Below are positions 1-12,800 of a stretch of 64,000 nucleotides of DNA, in pieces. This stretch comes from Pelecanus crispus (taxonomy: Eukaryota > Chordata > Aves > Pelecaniformes > Pelecanidae), in NCBI RefSeq assembly GCF_030463565.1, contig NC_134649.1:31273044-31337043 (forward strand), in the 5' to 3' direction. Under the pieces are notes generated by a model. The model was not told the DNA's origin. It saw nothing but the letters and a program-made list of their open reading frames with translations, and made no database searches. How positions within the stretch are numbered: position 1 is the stretch's first letter; every line of letters starts with the position of its first letter. The position numbers were made by a program, and so were the translations under genes.

Positions 1-429
1 TATTACTGCTTTTCTCCTTGTTTTCATCAACCGCTGCCTATGTTTGATTATGTTCACTTTACCTTTTACATTTTAACTTATGTCTTTGTTTCATGCTGGC
101 CTCAGTGAACCTTTTAATCCAAGTGCTTGCTGTAGCACCGGGGCTTTCTGACCACCTAAGAATCTTCTTAAAGAACTCGGTGTTTTTATTCGCTATTTCC
201 CACCCACCTAGATTTTTTTTTTTCCCTCTGACTATTTTGCTTATATTTTTGCAGGGAAGTTTCTGTTGTGAGAATATTGGGTATATCTGTAACTGCTTGG
301 GGCCACGCTCTGTTCCCCACATTAAGTGTACTGAGCTCATAATTTTTGGCCTTGGAAAACCACTGATTTCTGTTCCAATGACTGATCTTTATCTGTCATA
401 ATGAAAGCTAAGCCAAGACTGAGTGGCTT

Positions 430-690
430 TTGTATTAGGGAGTTACAAGTTCCCCATAAGACTTGTGCTCTAGACCCTTCAGCAGCTTCATTGCCCTTCT
501 TTGGGCACTCTCCAGCACCTCACAGTCTTTCTTGCAGTGAGGGGCCCAAAACTGAACACAGTATTCAAGGTGCGGCCTCACCAGTGCCAAGTACAGGGGG
601 ACGATCACTTCCCTCGTCCTGCTGGCCACACTATTTCTGATACAAGAAGCCTCTTGGGAGCAACAAAAGTCAAGGAAGTCCACTGTTTCC
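430..690 (-). repeat. CR1-type LINE fragment (reverse transcriptase C-terminal part)
   Basis: Minus-strand translation of 435-683 reads like the end of the CR1 reverse transcriptase, including a [20 protein letters not shown]-type segment followed by [16 protein letters not shown]. That pattern is typical of avian and reptilian CR1 retrotransposons. The copy is 5'-truncated and isolated, so it is a dead insertion in the presumed RNF123 intron, in antisense to the gene. Confidence 0.85.
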
Positions 691-1309
691 AGGTGTTAGC
701 TTAAAACCTTAAAAAAACCTACATAACTGTGGAGAAGTTTGACAGGAGGCACCCCTTTTTAATGCTTTTATAGACTGGCACAGTCTTTGCCAGCAGCAGG
801 GAAAGCATTTAAGAACCTAGAATTGGAGGTTTGGAGCAATTTCACACCACTTATTGGATAAAGACCATGAGGAAATAGTCACTGGCTAAAAATCAGGATA
901 AAGCAAGTTATTACTAGCATAAGACCGTCCTTCAAAAAGCCAAAGCTGCCTTCAAATGAGGTAGACTTTTGCTGGACAATTCATTTTGAGATCTGTTCTG
1001 ACTTGAAATGTTGGCCGAAGAGGCTTTGGCGACGGACCAACAGGACAACCTGCAAAGCTCATCTGTGAGGAGTGGTGATCCTTGCCTAGAACTGCTTCAG
1101 TACTTGAAGGCTGGAAGGGGGCTAATATGTCAGCAGTTTTAGTAAGCACTTTTTACACGTTGAGGGGAGGCTGGGGAAAAGAAGACACAAAAAAACTTAA
1201 CCCTACAAAAGGATCTTCCAATTCTGAATGACTGGGAGAGAAAATGTAGACAGGATTCAGCATCACCAGATGTAGAGTGGTGAACGTGCAGGGAAAACGT
1301 GGTTAAAAA

Positions 1310-1880
1310 TCAGTGGTCTGCAAGCTGAGCATAGCCCTTAGAGACAAGATTGCAGGGTGGGCTCCCTGGGACCTGTCTATGCACGCTTCTGAGAAAAGAG
1401 CCACGGTATTTCAGGTGTGACCTCCCCAGGGCCAAGCAGAGGGGTGATAACTCCCCTTGATCTGCTGAGCACATCCTCCTACCATCGCCCACCTCTTGGT
1501 TGTAGCAAGAGCCCTCACCTGTTCATGCTGGTATCCTACAAACCCCCTTTAACAGTGCCCAGACTGTTGTTTCCCAGCCAGGACTGATATTTGGGGTCAT
1601 TCTTCCCCAGATGCAGAAATTTCCTTGTGTTGTCTCAGGTTTTTTGTCCCAGTCCTCAAGTTTCTTAGGGTGCCTCTAGCACATCAGACAAAGGCCCTTG
1701 TTTAGTGTCATCTGCAAATTTGGTAAGAGTGTGCTGTGCCCCATTGTCCATCACTGACAGAGAAGACAAGGTGGACTCCAGTGTTGACTCCTGGGCTTCT
1801 CCACTTTTTCCTTGCAACCAGCAAGTTCCTGAGGATCTTGAACTGTAACTCTTACAAAAGGGTTATCCTTGAACTGTCAT
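1310..1880 (-). repeat. Older, more diverged CR1-type LINE fragment
   Basis: The minus-strand frame at 1310-1492 has a decayed match to the CR1 segment seen at 435-683 (ELSPLCLALGRSHLKY against [16 protein letters not shown]). The following plus-strand text, including catctgcaaatttggtaag at 1708, matches the familiar CR1 sequence next to it. Many indels and stops show that it is older than the first fragment. It has the same orientation. Confidence 0.65.
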
Positions 1881-3673
1881 CCTAGTGTAATCTTTTGGAA
1901 AATATCAGCTTGGTGCCCAGTCAAAGGAACAAATTACACAACAGCAATTATGAGGAAAGGAAAACAGAACAAAAAGCAAAACCACATTATGCCTTTGTGC
2001 AAATCTGCCACAGACTTGTGGTTTGGATGCTGTGTGCACTTCTGATTCCACCTCTCCAAAGAAAATCTGGGAAAACCAGCAAGGCTCAGGGAGGGATGGT
2101 GAAGGGGACAAAGATATGACAGTTTCTGTATGAGACACTGCACAGGCTGGGGCTGTTCCCATTCAAAAGACTATCGTAAAGGTCTGAAATCATGGCTAGC
2201 TGGAGGAAGTGGCTGCAGAGCAGCATCTCTCTGTCTCTGCCAACAGAAGGAGGGGGCTGCAAAGACTAAATATTATCGAATGAAGTGAGTAGAAGCTGAG
2301 CTCAAATCCGAATTCCTCGTGCCGCATACAGTTGAGCTGTGAAATGTTGCTCCAGGACATGTTCAATGCTAAAGGCTTACACAGTTTCAGGGGACCCTGG
2401 GCAAGAAATCCACTGAGGATCACTAAATACGTAAAAAGGACATCTGACTTGGGCAGTCCCTGAGCCATGTGTAGCCAAGGGCTGGGAAAGTACTTGCGGG
2501 TGGGAGTAGGATATCAAAGACGTTTGTGGTGATGAAATCCCTCCCAAAGATGTGCTTTTAGGCAGGATCAAAGCCAGAGCGCTGGCCTGCCTGGAGCAAT
2601 TATGCACTATGAGACATCAGCGCGTGCCCTCCATAACAACAGAAGCTCATGGCAATTATTAGTGGGTATTTACAGAATAATTTATCCTGTTCTTGTTTGT
2701 GCTGATGGTCTTCTGCTATCCCCCTCTGGCTTTGCTAATCCCAGCTAGCAATCTGCCTGTAGTTATGCCTTGCTTCTCAATCCCTAGGGATGTGATGGAG
2801 GTCGCCCAGTGTTTCCTGTTTCGCCCTGTTTCAAGCAGGCTGCCACCCCAAAGACCTTCTCCAGTCACAACACGGCTGTGCTGGTGCTGCCAGAGTTTCC
2901 ACCTGCTCTTACTTATTAATAGCTTCTAGTAGAGGGAAAAGTAGTTGGATTTTTTTTTTTTCATATAGTTGGTAAATCTGTTCAAGTTTCTTTCTCCAAG
3001 CCCTGAATTTTAGTCTGTGGTTTGAACTCTGGTAACCTTCCCGGTGAGAAGCATCCATCCCATTTGTGCCCCCCTCCTTTCCCTGCCCATGTGTGGGGAC
3101 CGGCACCCCACACAACCCTGACTTGTGTGTTTCCCAGCTGCTGGTTCTGACCCCATCTGTGCTCTTGATAGTGAAGAAGTCCAGAAGTGAGATGCCACAT
3201 ACCACAGGGATGTGTCTGTGCTTGGGTTCAACCTGGCTGGGGAGCATCGGCAGCCCTGCCAGCCTGAGCCTGCTGAGGGCAGAGCCAGCCTCAGCTCCAT
3301 GCAGAAGCCTGTCAGCAGTGGGATTTGCTAGGTGCCTCCCTCCCCAGACACGGGCAGGCAGGCACGGCCACGTGAGGCCAGGGGTGGCTGTGCTGGCTCC
3401 AGGCAGCTGCCACACTGCTATCAGGAGCAATTAATGCTGAGCTGACCGTGGGCCTCTGCAGAACTGAGCAGGAGGGATGCTAAGCTGCAGGGCAGCGCTC
3501 CCGTGCACGTGGGCAGCAATGAGCACACAGGGCTCTTCCCTGATTAATGCAGGCTGGCATTGGAAAAGCACTTGGAGGCCCAGCAGGCGAGATCTCTGCT
3601 CATAACAGTCCTCGCCCCCGACCCACGGCTGCTCCGGGACCAGGCCACTGAAGTTGTCGCTGTCTGGTTTCAG

Positions 3674-3813
3674 AGCCGTGTCCCTCCACCTTGCTGCAGC
3701 GGCACATGGCAGACCTGCTCCGCAGCGACCGCGACCTGGCACCCAGCTTCCTCAACAGCGTCCTCAACCAGCTGAACTGGGCTTTCTCCGAGTTCATCGG
3801 CATGATTCAGGAG
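3674..3813 (+). CDS. RNF123: RNF123 exon (first in window)
   Basis: Encodes [18 protein letters not shown] through [10 protein letters not shown]. The acceptor is tttcag ending at 3673 and the donor is gag|gtgagt at 3814. The exon starts with the last two bases of a split codon and ends in phase 0. The downstream edge is firm. A second AG at 3698-3699 could act as an acceptor, but it would drop residues that I believe are conserved. Confidence 0.88.
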
Positions 3814-6800
3814 GTGAGTGTGCCACCGGGGCTGCGTGGTCCAGCACTCGATGGTTGCCCATGTCCTGCACACAGCAAGGTTCAAGACGTGACTCTTGGG
3901 GTTGGGAGTGCAGCGATTCCTTGGCACACTTGGGAGCCGAGCTGGGCTGGGGGGTTGCATCCCTCCTTTTGGGAAGGGGCACCTTGTTAAGCCGTCTCCC
4001 TTTCTTGGCAGATCCAGCAGGCAGCAGAGCGCTTGGAGAGGAACTTTGTGGACAGCCGCCAGCTGAAGGTGTGTGCCACCTGCTTTGACCTGTCGGTGAG
4101 CTTGCTCAGGGTGCTGGAAATGACCGTCACGCTGGCGCCAGAGATCTTTCTCGACTGGAATCGCCCATCGTCAGAGCTGCTGCTTCGGAGGCTCGCCCAG
4201 GTATCATCCTTTTGTGAGATGTGAAGAAGTGTCCTCTGAAGGGGCATGGGGGGCCCCTCTGCCCTCTTTCCAGATGTGCTATGAAGTGGGGGCTCATGCT
4301 GCAAGTGCTGTAGTACTTAAAGCTGCTACGGCAAACCTAGCTGCTGCAGAACAAGTGGTGCTCCGTAAAATCACTACATGTCAACTGCTCCCCTCCTTTG
4401 CAGCTAGTCTGGCCACAGATGATTTCTACCTTTACCAAGAGGGAGGAGGACAGCCCCTTAAATCTTCCTTCAAGAGGGGCTATGGCTAGTTTCTTCTACC
4501 CAGTAAATGCTGAATGCTCCTGTGACAAGCAATGCCATGAAATCCAGAGAGGAGGTGTGGTACACCTTAGCAAGAGCTGTAGAGAGTATAGCTGGCTTCA
4601 CAGGGAACATGCCCCAATGTTTGGGCAGGTGTCTTGGTCCTTTGTCCCTCAGTCCTAGACTATGGTTCCAAACGTCTCTGCTTCCCTGTGGGGGTGACTG
4701 GGACAGACCCATTCCAACCCACAACACCCCTTAGGTTCCAGTAAATTAGTGTCTATTTTAAAGCATGAGCAACCCTGGAAAGCCCTGAGGACATGCAGCT
4801 GCTCTTGTACAAGCCAGCCTGGTGGAGGACAGTCATATATATACACCTGACCTATACCATAAGGGTTGGGTTGCTCCAAGGGTTGAGGCTCAGGGCTCTG
4901 AGCAGATGAGGCAAAGCAAGACACAGTGGGGTCTAGTATGGCAATCTTGAAGGAAGTGCTCAGCCTGGGATCCCAGGATTTTCCCTGTGTGAGGAGGAAA
5001 GTGAGGGGCCCTTAGCAGGTGGTTCAGGCAAACTGGGGAACAGGCAGCAGAGAACAGGGTGCTGCAGCATCCCCCTCGCATGCTGGTGCTGCCACAAAGC
5101 TGCGCCCCACCACTGAACATGCCCACAGAGGGGTGCAGAGTTCTGCTCTTCACGTGTGAGGGCAACAGGAAGAGGGATGCTGCATCTGAGAGCCAGTAGG
5201 CAGCTTGCAGCAGTTGTGTCAAGCCTGGAGCACTCCCTGCTCATCCCAGTGGGGGTTTGGGTGAGAGCTAATGGTGGCTAATTAAGTGTCTTTATAGTTG
5301 ATTCCTTCTGTGCTGGTCATAGGCAGAAATCTCTGCCTGCGGTGGTGCTCTGTCAAGCAAAGAAGCAGATTGCTCTCTGCACATATCCTGTGCTTCAGGG
5401 CTGGTAGGTCTGTTCTGTCACCAGCTCCCGGCAGGGCAGGACCTGGACTGTGCTTCACCCCACTGACACTGCTTTTGCCCAGCAGCAGCTGCCAGCTCAC
5501 TTTTCACGGGCTGTGGCTGCCCTAGGGGCTGTAGCTTCTGTTTGCCAAGAGCTTTTACCTGCAGAAGTAGCTTGTCATCTGTAGGTGGGATTCAGATTTA
5601 GGTGGAAGATACTGAGATTCAAGTGTCTTGACCTCAGACTGACTCTTCCCTCGGAGGTTTGGATCTGGTACAACCACTGTGCTGTGGTGCCACCTCCCTC
5701 TGTGCCAGGGCCAAGCTAGGACTGTGCTGCGAGCCTCCCTCTGTGCATCCACCAGCTCCCAGTCACCAAGCCCAAGCTATAAGGACATGCTGCCCCAAAG
5801 CATGTCCTTTGGATGCTGCTCACAGGAAGGCCCTTCCAGAAAATACAGACCGTCTCTGCTTTTCCCTACACAGCTCTTGAACCAGGTGCTGAACCGTGTG
5901 ACAGCTGAAAGGAACTTGTTTGACAGAGTGGTGAACCTCCGTCTGCCAGGTGAGTCCATGCATTAACTCGCTGTCCCTCTCCATTGAAAACATGCTAGAG
6001 GCATGCCCTTGGGAAGTGGGGGATGGCTGGTACTGAAGGTCAGCGCAGAGATGTATGGGATCAGACCTCAGGCCTGCCACATCCCTGGCTGGGAAGCCAG
6101 TCTGGTGCCGGTGGACTGCCACAGAAGTGCTGTCTTAAGGAGACACGTAAATCCTCCAGGCAGACCTGAGTTTTGATGCTCTTCCTAGGCCCTTAGCCTC
6201 TGTCTGCCCAGCAGCTCTGGTTCCCTCCAGGATCTCTGTTCTCACGAGGCAGCTGATGCATGGGTCTGGCTGTCCGAGGTGGAAGTGGCAGCTGTGCTGT
6301 GCTTGGGCAGGGGGGTGCCTTGCTAGAAACTGATGTGACACAGGTTAGGCGGGAGCTGTTTGAAAGGCTCAAAGCCCTGGACAGATTGCAGTTTAGGTAG
6401 CAGACTTGGTTGCCGTGCTCTGCATCAAGTAAAGGGTGCACCGAATTGCTGGGGGAAGCTGTTCTCACCAACATCACTTCTTTTACTCATGGAGGTGACT
6501 GTGGGCAGCTGAGTTGTGCCCGTTAGCAGAGACTGGCTCCAGGTGCTGTGTAATGAGCATCCTGTATTTCCTGTACAGCAGCTGGATTTTCCTGTCTGCT
6601 TAGGAGGGGACAGACCTTCTTCTCTTGAGGCTTGGAAGAGGCAGGGGTGCTCCATTGTGAGGGCAGTGCCTGAGTCTGGGGTTCACATTAGCAGGGAAGG
6701 CTCCTCTGTCCTCAACAAAACCCATGACCCCACCGGAGAACCCAAGTCACAGTCCCTACCTCCTGGACTGCTCTGACACCAAGTCTGGAAGTAGTGGTGC

Positions 6801-9800
6801 AGCCCTGCTCTGCCTGTCATGCAGTGGCAGCGGCTCTATCTTTCTCTTTTGCTTTCGTAGGGCTGGAGAGTGTGGACCATTACCCCATCCTTGTGGCCGT
6901 GACAGGGATACTGGTCCGGCTGCTTGTGGACACTGATGTTCAGGGGTGAGTGGCTTTTGACTTCCAAAGCACAGGGTCACTGCATGTGGCATTGCTTTGG
7001 GTGCTGCAGTAGGCAGTGCTATGGGAGGTGTTGCAGGAGTGATGTGAGTGTGTGGACCGAAGCGAGGCGAGGCAGATGTATATGGAGCAGGCAGAAGCCA
7101 AGGAGCTGCATGCCCCTGCAGCAGCTGCATCCCACTGCTACTGCTGGGGTACAGAATTCCTTCCTGTGGTGCAGGAAAGCTTTCCCTCATGAGAGGTAGC
7201 TATGAGGTGCTGTACCAACAGCACATGCATACCTTCCTGCTCAGGATGGGGTCTGGCACTCCATGCAACAGGACAGCTGCTGTCAGAGGTTGCAAGCACC
7301 TCATGTAAAAGTGCTGTGCTGATGTGGTGATGTAGGCAAAGTGCTGTGACACACAGCAGTGGATGCCAGGGAGTTCATTAAAGCTCCTTCACTCTGGACA
7401 CATCTTGGGGAAGCGTCAAAATGTGTGCCGAGGTCTCTGGCTGCCCACACCTGTGGCACAAGGGTGAGACAAATTCTGTCCAGGTACTTACCTGATGCTG
7501 ATTTTCAGATGAAGTAAATCTTCTTGTCTTTATGGTAAGCTATTCAGAGAGACAGCACTGGGGGAATGATGTGGCTGGACAAAGCCACAGGTGGCCTAAT
7601 GGATATGCGTGTCTGTGCCTGCTTGTACCAAGTCCTGAAGGTAGGCTCATGCTAAATATCCTCTGCAGCCCCATTGTCATTCGTAGGTGTCTTGCCTGGC
7701 CACCGTGCCCTGTGGGATGCTGTAGGAGATGGGGCTCTTCTGTCTACACTGCAAATTCTGCTTGTTTTCATGTTTAGAGAACATGATAGTCTCTGGCTTT
7801 GCGGAGGGCAGAGCCCCATCTGGCCAAGCAGCTCAGCCCTGCAGCCAGTCTTTCAGCTTCTTCTCTCAAGGACTCAGAAAGATGTACACAAATATATCTA
7901 ATTATATCCTGCCTTCCGTGGCTGCTGCACCAGTCTCACAGCCCCAAGTGTGACAGTGCCAAGAGCTTAGCACAAGGTCATTGATCAGTGGCCTTTCTGG
8001 ACTGTGAACGGGGGTGGATTTTGCTCGCTCCCAGAATCCTGCTGAAAGGGCAAACGTCATGAATTTGATGCTACAACTAGACACTTCTTCCTGGAAGGGG
8101 GGAGGTGATAAAGCAGTTCCCTGCATGCCAGGCAGGTTGAGAAGTCCTTCCCTGGCTCCCTGTCCCTTGAACATCTGTCCCAGACCAGGTTGCTTGTAGA
8201 GTCAAAGAGGTGAAGGGATAAAACTGTTTTTCTGGCCCTCAGTTCAGCAAACTGAAGAACACTGTAAAGATGGTAATGTGATGAAAATCACATCCTTCCC
8301 AGCCCACAGGGAGTCCTGAGGAGACAAAAAGCTTCCAGACTGTGTCTCCTTTACCTGAAAAGCCAGTTGTGCTTTGGGTTAGGGAAACCCGGGCAGCCAG
8401 TGTCAAAGGGGCTGTACATCACCAAGCAGCACTGTCCCCTGTCTTGGGCAGCGGCAGGCTGCGTGGTTGCAAACCAGAGGTGCCGTATCCTGTGGTGTGC
8501 AGTTGGGAAGTGGCAAGTCTGTGACTGATCATCAAAGGCTTTGTAGTCACCTCCTTGGGCACTGGAAAGCAGAAATAAGTACGAAATGGGGGAATGATGT
8601 GGGCAAAGTATCATGTCCTTATGGCGACCTAGCTCAGCAGGAAGCGCACAAGGTGAAACAGGAGGAAGCCTAGGGAAAAATGTCTGTAAAACAAAATGCT
8701 TCTACATGATTTTGCAAAGCCCTGCAATAAATCTGAGGTTTGATAAGTCACTGATCTATAAACAGCAAGCAAACATTGCAGGAGCCATTGAGGTCAATCA
8801 GGACAAAAGAACCAAGGCTGAGTGGCTTGGAGACCCTCTACCACTACCTGAGCAGAGGGGATGGGCAGCCTGATGGCAGAGATCAGCATGGCTGCAGGCA
8901 GAGTACCTGACACTGAAGGGAAAACTGAGCTATCCACCCTCTTTGCAGCACTCTGAATTGAGGACCGGGGTGCGAGTCTTGTAACCCACTTATGGAATGA
9001 TTCTGCTCTGTGCAGGCACATTTGAAAACAGCAAACGGGGACAGGATAGAGAAAAACAGCAGATATGAGAGGAAACGCAGAGGCTTTTCTGCTGCCTTTA
9101 TGTTCCTCAGGAGTTCAGTCCTGGTTTGATCCTGAGTGGAAGTCTCTTGGCACCATCGCCATGGGGTGCTCTAGGACAGGGAGCTGCAGCGGGGGCAAGC
9201 AGAGCCCTGTAGGGATCTCCTCCACACAGTCGCCCAAAAACCAGGGAGATGGTACAGATCAACAGCAGCTGGCCCAGAGCAGGGTGATGGGAAGCGTCCG
9301 TCTCCAAGTGCATGAGTAAGAGGATGGTCCATGGAATGGAAAAGGAGAATTCAAACTTTCCTTGGGACGGGCTTTTTTCCTTCCTCGGAAGCACTCTGCC
9401 CGGGCAGTCCTGGAAGCAGGTAGAAATCTCTTCCAGGTCCCATTTGACAACTCCCAGATTGCCAGAAATCATTAACAGAGAGAAATTATTCAACCCACAT
9501 CTTCATGTAGGAACTGCTGTGTGGGAACTGCCTAGGACACTAGCTGTTACCCTGACTGGTTCCCTGTGACATGGCTCTGCCCCAGAGGATGAGGACAGGG
9601 GACAGGACCCTAGGTGACTTTCTTGGCTTGGCTGTGTTTTTTCTGGTTGCCTCTAACCTAGTGAGCTGATGCTGTGCTGGGTGCTTTGTTGGAAGGTACT
9701 GCAAACTTTGCCCTGGGACAGAGAGGACAGGTTCATCTGGGGGTGAAGGAATGAGGTCCCATTTATGGGGCCAAAATGTTCTAGTGGGGAAGGGTGGGAG

Positions 9801-12800
9801 TAAGGAGAGCCAGGGCCCTGCCGACTCATCCAGCTGCGTTATCGCAGGATGCAGTCGGATGCCTCGACTGCTCCTTGCCCAGCACAGGACGCTCAGCCAG
9901 GCATCAAGTCCTCTTGCTATGGCCTCCTGGCACCAAACAGAGCCATTAAGCACAAGGAAAGGGAACGTTGCCCAGGCTGGGATGTGATGAGACATTTGAT
10001 ACATCGTACGCCTTTCTCCCTGGATGGAGCAGGCTGTGCTTTTGCAAGAGAAAAAATGCATTTCCTGGTCGGGTCTGGCAGGATGGCTTGTGCTGCTCGT
10101 GGTGAACCAAAGCTTCAATGCCCACCTCGTCTGGGCTTATGGATCTTTGTAAAACCTCCCAAATGCTTGCTGGGGACTGGAGGGCAGAAAGGAAAACCTT
10201 ACGCTGATAACCAGAGTGGCTCATCCCCCTCACGGGATGTAACAACCCCTGCAAACGGGCAGAGGAGCATTAGTGCAGGGCACGGATGAGGAGGCTGCTG
10301 GCTCTAACTGGTGTGCCTCAGCAGAGGGTCTTCTAGTTCCCACAACAGGAGCTGTGTTTCCCAGCAGAGCTGTTGCCTGTCCCTCAAGGTCTTGCTGGGA
10401 GGGAGCTAAACCTTGTCAGCAGGTGAGAGTGGGGCAGCCTGGCACTGGGGGCTGGGCTGTCTCACCAACAGGCAACAGCTCCTCGTTTTAAAACTATTTT
10501 GGCATCTGCAGTGTTGTTTTTGGACTGCTCAGGCCTCCTGACGTGCTGCCTCCTCCCAGCCCTCGAGTCTGACAGCAGTTGGGCAGCACCTTCATTGCAG
10601 CGAGACTCACTTCCTGGCAGGGCTGAGGAGGCAGGGGTGCCTGTGTGCTGCCTGACAGGCCCTGATGACTGAGCCTTGGTTTTGCAGGGAGGAGAGGGAG
10701 GGCAGGATGTGGCAGGCTGAGCCAGGAGTTGGGCTGAATCGTTGGGTCCGCGCCAGAGACCCTGGCTGCCTTCAGCCGGTATCATCCCCCCGTTTGTCTG
10801 CTAAATAATTGAGCAGATTTTCTATTAAGCCTCCTTTGGAGTGAGCTAATGGAGCAGCATTGGCCGGAGCTTATGTAAGGATCCTGGCAAGAGTGAGTGG
10901 CAGGAGAAGTGGCAAGGCCCAACGGTGAGGCTGTTCGTCCCCTGTGTGCGAGGCCATGTTGTAATTAGGACTGGGCATATAGGTTGGAAGAGGCTTTGTG
11001 GAAAACGAGTGGCCATCCCAGAGTGGAGATGAGCCTTGTTGTGCTGGGGCTCAGCTGCCGCTCTGCTCCTCAGGCTTCCCCCATGCCCCGTAGACACCAT
11101 CCACTTGGAGGCAAGGGGAGTGAGGCTGTTCCCCAGCCCTGCCGAGGCCAATGCTCTCAGTGTGAGTCTGGAGGGTTAGGGCACATACACGGAGCCAGCA
11201 AACTTGTCTGCAGCACAACTGTATAAGACCTAAGCAGCCTTCAGGGTGTATCTCTCAGGAACTTCTGCCCAAAAGATGGAGGGCACAGAGGGAAGAGCAC
11301 TGTGGTCACCAGGAGCATAGTGCTACCAGCCAGCAGAGCACAGGATGTGGATCCTGGGCCAGAAACAACCACACTGTGCTAGTGGGATGCTGAGCACAAG
11401 CCAGAGGGACTTGCCAGGAGGAGCAGCACTGGGCTGATGTGTTGTTGGGGTAATTCTGGGTGGATCTCCACACTCTTCTTCTTTACACAGTACAGATGGG
11501 TGTAGAGGGATGGACTGGCAGGAGGGAGGAGACGGAGAAGTTCCTGGGCTGAAGTAACACATTGGTGAGCCAGGTGGGGGAGGCAAGCTCAGCAGACTCT
11601 GTTCAATTGCTAGATGGTTTTGGGGTCACCTCCACCGGAAAAGTCATAGAAGATTCTAGTCTGCAGTTACTAAACTCAGCCTGGCCACCCGCCCGCATGC
11701 TTGAGCCCTGCTGGGACCCTGGGGACTTGGCTGGTCCCCACTGGACATGGTAGTTCTCTGCGGTCCCGTAGGACACTGTGATTACTGATCACTAAACACT
11801 AATGCTCCTTCAGCACATACTGATGAGCAAGCTGTGGTGGAAGGAGGTACAGGAGTAGACCTTTCATGGACCACTCAGACTAAAGGAGTCCTTGCTACCT
11901 TGCCATAAAAACTCAGAAAATGAGTGGTACACAAGTCTTGCAGTATGTAACCTATCAGGGTGAGTGTGAGCCAGAGCACGGAGGAGTGACTAGCCCAGAC
12001 CTAGGTTTCATGGTTAAAAAAGGAGTCTGGCCTTACTGACCTTACTGTTTTTATAAGCTGCCAGCTCTAAACGCTGCATCCTGAACAGTGGGACTGCCAA
12101 GGCTGGGATCTCCATCCCCTTGGGGCTGTCAGGCACACTGGGTGGCAGGAGCCGGTGTTGTGCTGTCCAGCCTTTGCAAAGTAGCCTTTGGTACTTTGAG
12201 CTCTTTGGAAAACCATGAGCATTGTGGAAAGGATTCAGGTCCAACCGTGTCCATCATGTGTCCAGCCCTAGCAGCAGGATGGCATTCAGCATGCCCGCGT
12301 TGCCCTGGCTGAGATGTGAAGTGCCAGGAGAGACGGGAGTCAGCATTGGAGTCTGGTCCCCAAAGCTAGTCCTTCATCCCCACGTGCGCAGGTGCAGGTC
12401 CCTGCATGCCAGGGACACTGCTTTGTGGTGACCTGTTACTTTACCCTGTGGTGTCAAGGAGCGGGAGGCCAGTATGGCAGTGAGCCGGGGCTGTAATGGT
12501 GCAGATGGCTGCCAAGAGAGGACGGTATATTCCTCAGGGACCATCCATTACATTTCCCAGCCCCTGCCTGTCAGGGAGGCTGTGCTCATGGCTATGTTTT
12601 TCCTTGCTGAGATGATTTGCCTTTCAGGCTGCTTAATGAACAGCTTCAACAGTTCAAACTGCCTTGCCTTGCTCATTGGAGCAGCAATGTGGTGCGGGGT
12701 CCTTTCTGAGCACCAGAAAGGTGTGAAATGCAGCACCAGGGTTTTCCTGGGTAAAGGCAGCGGGGAGCCCTTGGGAGTGACACTGATACAAATCTCGGAT

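Larger units (their letters stand above)
1..3673 (+). other. RNF123: Noncoding stretch, probably an RNF123 intron
   Basis: No exon could be supported here. The stretch ends in a splice acceptor (tttcag at 3668-3673) directly before a recognisable RNF123 exon. The earlier RNF123 exons (SPRY domain and middle region) must therefore lie left of the window. Two degenerate CR1-type LINE pieces sit inside (about 430-690 and 1310-1880). All open frames here are short and resemble no protein I know. That it is intronic is inferred from the position. Confidence 0.6.
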
